This document shows, in pieces, positions 9,035-16,676 of a stretch of DNA of 16,676 nucleotides. The notes below the pieces were generated by a model. The model searched no databases. It had not been told where the DNA came from and saw only the letters and a list, made by a program, of their open reading frames with translations. Every line of letters starts with the position of its first letter. The stretch's first letter is position 1. The position numbers and the translations under genes were made by a program. Source of the stretch: Podochytrium sp. JEL0797 (lineage: Eukaryota; Chytridiomycota; Chytridiomycetes; Chytridiales; Chytriomycetaceae); the NCBI GenBank assembly GCA_027596195.1, contig JADGJG010000557.1, positions 1 through 16,676 of the forward strand, read 5' to 3'.

Positions 9035-10261
9035 ATGACTTTTCCGACGGCCTTCACGCAGCGGGAACTTGAAGCTTCTGCTCTTGCCAATGGCAGGGTG
9101 TTTTATGCCACTATTACCTCAGATATTCTCGCTGCTTGCTGTACGGCTGGTGTCACTTCTCCAGGTTCGGGAATCACATCTTATCGATTCATACTGATAA
9201 CACCTTGCACTTTCCAGTCGTCGCTGTGATCGATCGAAGTATCATTGCGAACTTTAGTGGGAAACAGACGCTGATGCAGGGACTGGCGGAAGGGTTTACG
9301 ACCCTTGTGACAAAACCCTTGGTCCATTTGAGGAACCCTAGTGTCATTGCTGTGTTTGCCGTTTATTCTCTGACATATGCCGTTGTAAGTTGTAATTGCT
9401 GTTGATCATTCGATCTGTCGAACCGCAAATCTGATCATAAGGGGGGATCTCTCCTGCCACTTTGCAAAATTAGACAAACGTCACCGAAACCGTCTCCAGA
9501 AAGATGCGATGTGATCCGTCCCTCCCCAAATTCCTCGCCAGCTCGGTCACCAACACTGGACTCACGATCTGGAAAGATTCTCTGCTCACGAAATGGTACG
9601 GCCAAGGAACACCACGTCCCGTCGGTTTGAAATCGTACTCGTGCTTTGGATTCCGGGATTCCTTGACCATGGCGGCTGCATTCACGTTCCCTCCGATACT
9701 GAGTGGATGGTTGCAGAAGGAGGATGGGCTCGCGTGGAAGAAAGGGACGGCGGATGTGGCATGTCAGTTGTTTATGCCATGCGCTTTCCAGTTTGTCACG
9801 ACTCCTGTTCATTTATTGGGTGAGTAATTTCGATTCTACTACGAGCTGCGGCAGCTGGGAAAAATTGAGGATGGTTGTGCGGTCGCTGTCTCGAATTTTG
9901 CGACAAATCTCTATGCCGCTGCGCCTGATTCTTTTTCCGATTTTACGAGCTGCGGCAGCTGGGAAAAATTGAGGTTGGGTGTGTGGTCGCCGTCTCGAAT
10001 TTGTCGACAAATATCTATGCCGCTGCGCCTGATTCTTTTTTCGTGTGATGACTCAACCTCGGTTTTCTTTCAGGTCTCGATTTCTATAATCGGCCGGATG
10101 CACAAAAGGCGGGTGGAGCAATGGGGAGAGTGCGCGCGATTGGAAAAGAATACCTGCCGTCAACATTCGCACGCATGGGACGCATCTTGCCTGCGTTTGG
10201 ATTCGGGGGTGTCATCAACAAGAAAGTGAGGTCGTCAGCAAAAAAGTTCTTGCTTGAGTGA
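9035..10261 (+). CDS. Conserved predicted membrane protein, possibly mitochondrial
   Basis: A 276-residue protein from exons 9035-9164, 9218-9384, 9474-9819 and 10074-10261, with all phases closing. Hydrophobic stretches are near YATITSDILAACCTAGV, SVIAVFAVYSLTYAV, LTMAAAFTFPPILSGWL and ACQLFMPCAFQFVTTPVHLLG. Conserved-looking blocks are FRDSLTMAAAFTFPP, TTPVHLLGLDFYNRP and FARMGRILPAFGFGGVINKK. From memory this pattern recurs in a fungal family of uncharacterised, predicted mitochondrial membrane proteins, but I cannot name it and assign no function. The C-terminus is basic (KKVRSSAKKFLLE). It follows the VOC gene on the same strand with a 266-bp gap. The last intron (9820-10073, 254 nt) is three to five times longer than the other two because of an internal tandem duplication. 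The start is the first ATG, preceded by an A/C-rich leader. Confidence 0.75.
9841..10042 (+). repeat. Tandem 104-nt duplication inside an intron
   Basis: The segment starting ACGAGCTGCGGCAGCTGGGA at 9841 recurs at 9945. The match continues to the block GCGCCTGATTCTTTTT at 9921-9936 and 10025-10040, always offset by 104 nt. The copies differ by a few substitutions (for example GAGGATGG versus GAGGTTGG, GCGGTCGCT versus GTGGTCGCC). It lies wholly within intron 3 of the membrane protein gene. Confidence 0.9.
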
Positions 10262-10328
10262 GGAGTTGGTTGTTTGAATTGCTTGAATGAAGACTGGGGA
10301 GAAAAGTAGAGATGGAAGATAAAGTGCC

Positions 10329-10334
10329 AATAAA
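10329..10334 (+). promoter_or_regulatory. Poly(A) signal AATAAA of the membrane protein gene
   Basis: A canonical AATAAA lies 67 nt downstream of the TGA at 10259-10261, on the coding strand. Confidence 0.5.
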
Positions 10335-10557
10335 CCCCGGTTTTGTCAGCCTTGGTAATTCTGAATTTTGATTTTCCCCTCTGGAGAGTCACTCGAGGGT
10401 TCAAAACGTTGACTGGGAAAAGAAATTTTGGCCAAACCCCTATTCGTCATCTAAATTTCTTTCAGTTCTTCTCAATTTCATAATCGCGGAGGCACAATGA
10501 CGCCAAGTTGATAATCTTTCTCACATTTCGTCGTATTATCTGCCCAGGCGTTTTTCA

Positions 10558-10566
10558 TATAAAAGG
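10558..10566 (+). promoter_or_regulatory. TATA box of the Cys-rich protein gene
   Basis: TATAAAAGG lies 62 nt before the ATG at 10629. With initiation about 30 nt downstream, the 5' UTR would be roughly 35-45 nt. That leaves no room for an upstream coding exon and supports ATG 10629 as the start. Such a strong TATA box, together with the C-ending codon bias of the gene, suggests high or inducible expression. Confidence 0.6.
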
Positions 10567-10628
10567 CAGCGACGACAAACTCGTTCAGTTCCACACACAC
10601 TGGTCAATCGCTCTGGTCAAATACAACC

Positions 10629-11214
10629 ATGACTTCAACTTGCTCTCCCCTCGGAAACGCTGCATGCTCCTTGCAAAACCTCAACGCAAGTTCTCTGTCA
10701 TTGAACCCGTTCCAAGCGCCAGCCTCGTCTCTGTCAGCCCCAGGCTCCTACTGGGCCATCAACACGGCCGAGTACAAGGTCGAAGTCGTTGTCTCGTCGG
10801 TTTTCAGCGAGTCGCTCGGTAAGAACGCGACTGTCGTCAGTGCCATCACCATGTGCTGTGGTACCGGTGCTGCCAAAACCACCCAGACTTACACTGCCGC
10901 CAGCTTTGCCGACAACTCTGATCTCAACGTCTTCTACTGCTGCCCCAACGCCCAGATCACTTCTTCTACCTGTGCCGGGCAACTCGCCATTGGACACACG
11001 ACCATTACCCCTCAAACCTTCCCAGTTCAGAACATTCAGGTGCATGAGATCCAGTATGCTGGCTCCAACGGAATTAGCGGATTGTGTTACGAGGAGAACG
11101 CCGGTTGCAAGGATGTGGTTAGTTTCCTTTTTTCGTTATTTCTTCAAACTTCTTGCTAATGCAATTCCTTTCAAACAGTCCAACGTTGCCGAATGTGGAG
11201 CTTGTGGTGAATGT
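10629..11214 (+). repeat. Cys-rich repeat unit 1
   Basis: This is the first copy of the repeat: exon 1 plus intron 1 plus the SNVAECGACGEC end. It begins directly at the start Met (MTSTCSP) and lacks the CG.C..C knuckle that precedes units 2 and 3. It shares an identical 44-nt block with unit 2 and a 90-nt block with unit 3. Confidence 0.85.
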
Positions 11215-12424
11215 ACTTCTGGAAACTCGACCTGCTCGCCAGTTGTGAACGAGTCTTGCTCTCTTGCCAATGACGACAAGTCGTCTCTGACTTTGGACGC
11301 CTTCGGCGCCTCCTCTGTTGATTTCTCTACTCCTGGATCCTACTGGGCTCTCAACACGGAGGACTACAAGGTCGAAGTCGTTGTCTCGTCGGTTTTCAGC
11401 GAGTCGCTTGGAAAGAACGCGACTGTCGTCACATCTGTCACCATGTGCTGTGGTACCGGTGCCGCCAAAACCACCCAGACTTACACTGCCGACAGCTTTG
11501 CCAACAACTCCGGTCTCAACGCTTTCTACTGCTGCCCCAATGCTGAGAGTGATGCCTCCCTCTGCAATGGACAACCTGCCATTGGTCACACGACGATCCA
11601 GCCGCAAACTTTCCCGGTTCAAAACATCCAGGTCCATCAGATTCAGTACTCTGGATCGAGCGGAATTAGTGGATTGTGTTTCCGTGAGAATGCGGGCTGC
11701 AAGGATGCGGTTAGTTACATTTGTTCTTTATTTCCTTCAAATTCTTACTGATTCCATTCCTTTCAAATAGTCCAACGTTGCTAAATGCGGTGAATGCGGT
11801 GAATGCGCTTCGACTGCCAAGCCGATTTTGCCTGGTCACTCCACCTGCGCGCCAGTTGCGACCGAGTCTTGCTCTCTTTCCAACGACGACAAGTCGTCTT
11901 TGACTTTGGATGCCTTTGGTGCGGGATCTGTCGACTTCACCACCCCCGGATCCTACTGGGCTCTCAACACCAAGGATTACAAGGTCGCGGTCGTTGTTTC
12001 ATCCGAGTTCAGCAAGTCCCTTGGAAAGAACGCGACTGTCGTCAGTGCCATCACCATGTGCTGTGGTACCGGTGCTGCCAAAACCACCCAGACTTACACT
12101 GCCGCCAGCTTTGCCAACAACTCCGGTCTCAACGCTTTCTACTGCTGCCCTAATGCCGAGGTCGACGCCTCCCTCTGCAATGGACAACGCGCCGTTGGTC
12201 ACATGACGATCCAGCCGCAAACCTTCCCGGTTCAAAACATCCAGGTGCAGGAGATCCAGTACTCTGGATTGAACGGAATTAGTGGATTGTGCTTCCGTGA
12301 GAATGCCGGCTGCAAGGATGCGGTTAGTTACTTTTGTTCTTTATTTCCTTCAAATGCTTACTGATTTCATTCCTTTTTACAGTCCAACGTTCCCCAGTGT
12401 GGAGATTGCGCGAAGTGTGCTTAA
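10629..12424 (+). CDS. Triplicated cysteine-rich repeat protein of unknown function
   Basis: I do not recognise this family. Exons are 10629-11117, 11179-11709, 11771-12322 and 12383-12424, all joined in phase 0, giving 537 residues. Exons 1-3 each encode one copy of the same ~165-185-residue unit, and exon 4 encodes a 13-residue end. Each unit has, in order, CSL..SSL.L..F, PGSYWA.NT..YKV.VVVSS.FS.SLGKNATVV, TMCCGTGAAKTTQTYTA, FYCCPNA, GQ.A.GH.TI.PQTFPVQNIQV, GISGLC and ENAGCKD. After each junction comes SNV..CG.C..C, a possible metal-binding or disulfide knuckle. About 12 Cys per unit keep their spacing. There is no N-terminal signal peptide or membrane segment, although NAT and NNS/NST sequons are present. 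Codons are strongly biased toward C-ending ones, as in abundant proteins. The fold, localisation and role are unknown; a structural or wall/spore protein is one guess. Confidence 0.85.
11215..11806 (+). repeat. Cys-rich repeat unit 2
   Basis: This is the second copy, from TSGNSTCSP to the SNVAKCGECGEC end, including the 61-nt intron 11710-11770. Its intron starts GTTAGTTAC and ends TTTCAAATAG, closely matching the introns at the ends of units 1 and 3. Confidence 0.85.
11807..12424 (+). repeat. Cys-rich repeat unit 3
   Basis: This is the third copy. A short insertion, ASTAKPILPGH, lies between the preceding CG.C..C knuckle and STCAP, which makes its exon longer than the exons of units 1 and 2. 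Its intron 12323-12382 is 60 nt. The copy ends at the stop after SNVPQCGDCAKCA. Confidence 0.85.
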
Positions 12425-12745
12425 GGTCATGATTCGACCACGAATGCCTCTGTTGGAAGTGATGGGAGGGAATGGTTCGATTTTTTCAAAATTGTATAAA
12501 AAATGATCCCCCTTCCCTTTGTTCTCTTTGATGCCTCTTTGATGCTACGACCGCCTCCCTCCGTGCTGGGCCAATGCGAGATAAGGTGGAAACTATAACC
12601 GTTTTTTACGTCAGTGGATAGAAACTAAAGAAATTGAAAAGCAACGGGCATCAGGAATCTGGCCAAGCGCGGCAGCGAGTCCCATTTGTGCATTGCGGGG
12701 CATTGAAAACGAAGCCACTGAAGCGGGAGCCAGCACCTCCATGTT
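12425..12745. other. Intergenic region after the Cys-rich gene
   Basis: Nothing coding could be supported in these 321 nt. The first part is the 3' UTR of the Cys-rich gene, ending in an A-rich run near 12496-12505 (TATAAAAAATG) that may serve as a degenerate poly(A) signal. The remainder borders the fragment of the core protein 2 gene. It shows no similarity that I can see to other sequence in the window. Confidence 0.5.
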
Positions 12746-12958
12746 AAATCCCCACGCGCAACAACAGAAGCCGTTATCCCCAACAAAGTCTGCGCAGCCG
12801 CACTCACATCCTGCGCACTCACTGCCGCAAACTCGGCACTCGTCAAAAACTGTCCCCTCGCAACAACGCCTCCCCATCTCAAACACAGTCTCATCCAAAT
12901 TCCTTGCACTCTCGCTTTCAACAATGTCACTCTTTTTTGGCATGCGTGAGGTCGGCGT
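12746..12958 (-). pseudogene. Degenerate 3' fragment of the cytochrome bc1 core protein 2 gene
   Basis: These 213 nt align with 13054-13279 of the intact gene. They correspond to its C-terminal part, from just after ISDADLTRA to the residues before the stop. Recognisable pieces in two frames are NLDETVFEMGRR and then GQFLTSAEFAAVSAQDVSAAAQ and TASVVARGDL. Against the intact copy there is a 12-nt deletion (removing four of the residues around AAEIA), a 2-nt deletion in the stretch after GRR and a 1-nt insertion near the KKIAIVE equivalent. The reading frame is therefore broken. It has no start region and lies 64 nt beyond the intact gene's stop codon, in the same orientation. Confidence 0.85.
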
Positions 12959-13022
12959 ATTCGATTAAAATTTGAACCGTTTTATATTCCTTCAAAAGAA
13001 AAGTCTTTCTGCATTTAAAACT

Positions 13023-14426
13023 TCAAAGCTCATCCGCATACGGAAGCTTACTCAAATCCCCACGCGCAACAACCGAAGCCGTGCTGCCCAACAAAGCCTG
13101 CGCAGCCGCACCCACATCCTGCGCACTCACGGCCGCAATCTCGGCCGCAAACTCGGCACTCGTCAAAAACTGTCCCGTCGCAACAACACGTCTTCCCATC
13201 TCAAACACAGTCTCATCCAAATTCATTGCACTCTCGCGTTCAACAATGGCAATTTTCTTGGCACGCGTGAGGTCGGCGTCAGAAATGGCCGAACCAGCCG
13301 CGAATTTGATGGCCTCAATCGATTGTTTAGCAACAGATTGGATGGAAGCAGCGGATCCCTGGATCGAGACACCAAAGAGACCAGCGTCCGTGAATCCGTG
13401 GGCAAACGCGTTGACGGAAGCAGACGAGGAGGCCGCCTTGGCAAGGTACCCACTGGGGTTACCCCACTCGACGCGGTTGGAGCCGTCCAAAAGGGCGCGC
13501 AAGACCTGCGCGGTAGCAAACGCCTTTGCGTCCGTAAACGCGGCGCTCTTGAACGCAATGGCCAAGTGGGAGGTAGGGCCCGAAGCAGCGAGACGAATCT
13601 CTCCACCGTAGTACTGCGAAGCCGGGGTGCGAGCAGCCGCATGTTCAGGAATAGTAAGCGACTCAAACTCCTGCTTCACAAGCGCCTCCAACTCCTCATG
13701 CGCAATCCCCGATCCAACAATCGCAACGTTGTTTTGGGTAAAGTAGGATTGAGCAAAGTCCTGCAAATCCTTGCGAGTCAGGTGGTGCAACGCGTCGTCG
13801 GTGGCAAACAGCGAGGCACCAAGACCTCTACGGAACGCAGCCTTGTTGAGCGCATCAAAGACAGCGACTTTAGGGTCACTCAGGGACGCGTTCGCCTCGG
13901 CCTGAACAGTGGGAAGAGCATCAAGCAACTCGTGCGGGTGGAACGAGGCGTTGAAGACGTCTTGTAGGAGCGCGGGGACAACGTCGACAAGGTCGTCTCT
14001 GAGGAACGAAGAGCCGAGGAGGGTAGTTTCCTTGCCGACAGAGGCGTAGAGCGTGTTGCCGCGCTGCTCAAAGGAGCGGATGGTGCGCACAACGTTGTCG
14101 CTGGGGCGCGCCTAGGAGAGAGTGTTTAGATTCTCTAGAGACGCAGCGATCAAATCCCCTAGTAGCAAAACACGCACCCTGACGAGAGTCGCCTTGAGCA
14201 AGTGGGCCACACCAGGCACGGCCTCGTGGCGCGATCCCGCACCAACCACCACAGCCAGGGAAGAGACGGGTCCACGCCCGTCGAGGGTCGCGACCCTAAC
14301 CCCATTCACAACAGACACGGACTTGACGGCAGCAAGACCAGAGAGAATCTGGTCGCCACGGCGGTGTGTCACAACGGGAGAAGAGGCAACGGCGAAAGTG
14401 CGGCGGAAGATCTTGGAGGAGAGCAT
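13023..14426 (-). CDS. QCR2: Cytochrome bc1 complex core protein 2 (ubiquinol-cytochrome c reductase subunit 2)
   Basis: A structural M16-peptidase-like subunit of respiratory complex III on the matrix side of the inner mitochondrial membrane. Exons are 14426-14178 and 14111-13023 (intron 66 nt, GTGCGT donor, CTAG acceptor, phase 0), giving 445 residues. The N-terminus MLSSKIFRRTFAVASSP is a typical mitochondrial presequence. The N-terminal M16 half carries GAGSRHEAVPGVAHLLKA, where the zinc motif HXXEH of active peptidases is absent, as expected for core protein 2 rather than MPP-beta. Other family marks are ASQYYGGEIRLAASG, FTDAGLFGVSIQG and the end ADEL. Length and C-terminus match fungal and animal core protein 2. 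ATG 14426 is the first in-frame ATG before the presequence. The gene is divergent from its right-hand neighbour, with only 33 bp between start codons. Confidence 0.92.
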
Positions 14427-14459
14427 TTTCGCTTTTTTGGAAAAACGAAAATTTCGCAC
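14427..14459. promoter_or_regulatory. 33-bp gap between divergent start codons
   Basis: Only 33 bp separate ATG 14426 (minus) from ATG 14460 (plus). The stretch is A/T-rich and has an inverted repeat, ATTTTCG (14425-14431) with CGAAAAT (14446-14452). Transcription of both genes must start inside or overlap the opposing coding region, unless the right-hand gene uses the next in-frame ATG at 14517. Confidence 0.5.
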
Positions 14460-16593
14460 ATGAGCTCTCGCCCAAAGGGCCTCGTTTCACACTCCCATAT
14501 CTCACCGCAATTCGCAATGCGCATTCATGGGCCATGGGATCTAGAACCAGTTGATTCAATCCAAAAAGAACGCGTCATTCACAAAAATGCATCCTCTCCA
14601 ATCGATCGCGTTGAATTGTCCAAAACTGAAAAGCTGCGCCATCACCAACAACGCGGTGGAGGGAAGGAGAATTCAGAGTTCCATTCAAATCGTGAAGAGA
14701 AACCAGCAAAGTCGAGTCCACGCGATCCAACAGACGGCGACACTTTGGATCCGCGTCCACATTTCTCGGACGCGACACCGTCATCCACAAACAAACCTCG
14801 TGAGTTCCTTCATTCACACGCACCATATTCCACCAATTCAAACCTATACTTCCTCAGATCCCATCCCATGGATCAAAGACATCCCCACCGCCACCCTCAC
14901 CACCCCCACCACTCCCCACCCAACCCCCACCCCCCTCCGCATCACAATACACCCCCTCACCACCTCCCCGACATCCTCCTACCCCCACTCCCACCGGATC
15001 ACACTGACCTCCCCGCTCCAAGACGCCTTCTTCCACTGGACCCTCCTCATCCACACCTTCAACTTCAGAACCCTCGTGAAACAACACGCATGGAGCCTCG
15101 ACCCAACCACCCCGGCCTTCAACATCGCGTTTCTTGGGTTTGCTGAATTTGTGCAAAACCGGGTTCAAGACTGTGTCCGCGACCCAACCCGGTTTCACCT
15201 GCGAGTCCAACAATTCGGCCCAGAGGATCTCATCACCCTTCAATTCGTTGAACTCGTTCACGGATACCGCGAAGTAGAAATTCTATCCCTCGAATTTGTA
15301 TCCAGCCCGTGGGTGGAAGTTGTCGAATCCATCCAAGCCGACTACGAACGCACTCGCCTCCACCACAAAACCCTCCACGCATCGTTAGTCCAAAGCCTCG
15401 ATATGGTATCCCGTCTGCATCCCGCGCTTTTAGTAACAGGAGGTATACCGGATCCGCTGCAACCCGAGATGGTGACGAGTTGGAAAGACCTCGTTCGTGA
15501 CCTCTGCGGATCCGTAGACGCAGATGGCCGTATTCTCTCAATGGAGGAGAAACTGATGCGAAAGAAAATGTTTGTGTTTTTGACTTCGAAGCCCGGGGAG
15601 GAAATGCTCGAACGTGAGTGATTTTTCGCTTTTCTTCACTGGTATTGATTCTCAATACTGATTGGGGGTGTATTCGTTTGTTTTTATTCTTACCATTTAT
15701 AGCCGTGTTTTCAAAATCAATGATAATTCCCCTCCAAGGATACAACATCAACCCGACCCAAACCGACCGTCCTCGGTTAACCCTCACCTTTTACGCAAAG
15801 GTAGCTTGCCTCTCTATTCCTCTCCCTCTCTCTCCATTTCTTTCGCCCCACACCTCTCTAACCTTCCCTCCCCGCACAGAAACGAACACCACAAACCTCC
15901 CCAACATCCTACCTCCTCACCCTCACAACCCCCTCAAACCCGTTCCTCACATTCACCTCCCAAGAAATCACCCCGCTCCACTTCCACACCCTCACTTCCC
16001 ACCTCTCCCTCCCACTCCCCGCGCCACACCCCCAATACCGCATATCGAAACACGGTACCCACCGGTACCCCTCCGACACGCATGCATGGGAAGGGAGGAG
16101 GGGTGTGCTTGGATTTCATCCAGGGGAGGGAACGGCTGGAGGGCTTATTGGTGTACTCTGTGGAGACTTGCTATCCGGATGTGAAACCGATCCAGGGCGG
16201 TACAGTGTTCTCTTGAAAGTACAATGTCCACCTCCATTGCGAGATATACCTCCCAAGGAAGAAAAGCATGTGGAGAATGGGGAAGTGTGTGGGATGGGGA
16301 ACCGGTGTGGAGTCGAATGGACAATGGTGGACTCGTCCGGGAAATCTAGCAAGACGGTCGGTGTCAAGTTACCCAGTCGTAGAGAAGTGGAGACGGTTCA
16401 CAACCACTTAACCGCAAAAGTAAACCAACTACACGGCCTGACCGCGCAAAACCCTCCACAACTGCGAAAAGCGAAACTCCTCTTTCACGAAACAATCGGC
16501 TATAAAACGCGCGAGATACTCTCACTCGATTTCCTCGAAACAGAGCGACACGAAGTGAAAAGAGTCGTGGGGGAGAGGTACAAGAGTTTACAG
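14460..16593 (+). CDS. Large protein of uncertain identity, possible SAS-6/XRCC4-type head domain; partial
   Basis: Exons are 14460-14799, 14858-15613, 15703-15800 and 15880-16593; all phases close, giving 636 residues before a GT donor at 16594, so the 3' end lies beyond the window. Residues 1-113 are polar and probably disordered. Residues about 140-275 form a beta-rich block followed by a charged helix: RITLTSPLQDAFFHW, FAEFVQNRVQDC, RFHLRVQQFGPEDLITLQFV, EVEILSLEFVSSPW, SIQADYERTRLHH. This order resembles the SAS-6 N-terminal domain with its PISA motif, but the match is weak and by eye. A second beta-rich segment lies near 385-440, then a Gly/Cys-containing region. The end (about 560-636) is helical and charged. 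An alternative start is ATG 14517, in frame. If SAS-6-like, it would belong to centriole assembly; otherwise the function is unknown. Confidence 0.6.
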
Positions 16594-16600
16594 GTTTGTG

Positions 16601-16602
<2 letters not shown>

Positions 16603-16676
<74 letters not shown>
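16603..16676. other. Run of 74 G at the window end, probable artefact
   Basis: From 16603 to the last base every position is G, right after an apparent splice donor (GTTTGTG) at 16594. A pure G homopolymer of this length at a sequence end is typical of no-signal base calls in two-colour sequencing or of an assembly end. It is unlikely to be genuine intron sequence. Confidence 0.75.

Larger units (their letters stand above)
10262..10628. other. Intergenic region between the membrane protein and Cys-rich genes
   Basis: No gene was found in these 367 nt. The left part is the 3' UTR of the membrane protein gene, with AATAAA at 10329-10334, 67 nt after the stop. The right part is the promoter and leader of the Cys-rich gene, with a TATA box at 10558-10566 and a C/A-rich leader before the ATG. 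A minus-strand frame across 10084-10404 lacks any recognisable protein feature. Confidence 0.7.

Noticed and set aside
9841..10042. CRISPR-like or transposon terminal repeats
   Set aside because: There are only two long, imperfect, directly adjacent copies inside an intron, with no spacer pattern, terminal inverted repeats or transposase.
10629..10720. Hydrophobin or classically secreted protein with a signal peptide
   Set aside because: The N-terminus MTSTCSPLGNAACS has no hydrophobic core, the Cys spacing does not follow the eight-Cys hydrophobin pattern, and the TATA box position leaves no room for an upstream exon.
12972..13967. Long plus-strand frame of 331 codons
   Set aside because: It is the complement of the core protein 2 exon. 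Its Arg/Ser/Asn-rich content has no domain, while the minus strand encodes clear QCR2 motifs.
13023..14426. Active mitochondrial processing peptidase beta subunit
   Set aside because: The HXXEH zinc motif is missing (the site reads GVAHLLKA) and the C-terminus ends in ADEL like core protein 2.
15618..16216. Two overlapping Pro/His-rich plus-strand frames
   Set aside because: They are alternative frames of C-rich coding sequence. The frame joined through splice sites at 15703-15800 and 15880-16593 stays open much further and keeps phase.

Overview
The window looks like nuclear DNA of a fungus, most plausibly an early-diverging, zoosporic (chytrid-like) one. Genes are dense, and almost all are split by short introns (46 to about 100 nt, a few longer) with GTGAGT/GTAAGT-type donors and AG acceptors. 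The protein families are eukaryotic. If the last gene really is SAS-6-like, that would fit a lineage with centrioles, but this link is inference. No rRNA, tRNA, CRISPR or transposase was recognised.

Layout. (1) Positions 1-3428, minus strand: a five-exon gene for a Ccr4-type poly(A) deadenylase, truncated by the left edge, with long Gln/Ser/Gly-rich ends and no leucine-rich repeats. (2) 3580-4118, minus: a small three-exon gene of unknown function. (3) 4197-7828, plus: a ten-exon MOV10/SDE3-type superfamily 1 RNA helicase, divergent from gene 2 and preceded by a tiny uORF. (4) 7978-8768, plus: a six-exon VOC (glyoxalase/dioxygenase fold) protein with a probable mitochondrial presequence. (5) 9035-10261, plus: a four-exon predicted membrane protein whose last intron carries a 104-nt tandem duplication. 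(6) 10629-12424, plus: a four-exon gene for a cysteine-rich protein built from three tandem copies of a unit of about 180 residues. The copies are separated by homologous introns, and a strong TATA box lies upstream. (7) 12746-12958, minus: a frameshifted fragment of the 3' end of the next gene. (8) 13023-14426, minus: a two-exon gene for core protein 2 of the mitochondrial cytochrome bc1 complex. (9) 14460 to the right edge, plus: a multi-exon gene of uncertain identity with a possible SAS-6-like head domain. It starts 33 bp from gene 8 and runs into 74 consecutive G at the window end, probably a sequencing or assembly artefact.

Functional links. Ccr4 and MOV10-type helicases both act in cytoplasmic mRNA decay and silencing and lie close together here, which may be coincidence. 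Two or three products (core protein 2, the VOC protein, perhaps the membrane protein) are probably mitochondrial. The least described object is the triplicated cysteine-rich protein. Its repeats are a nucleotide-level mosaic that suggests gene conversion, and its introns were duplicated with the coding unit.
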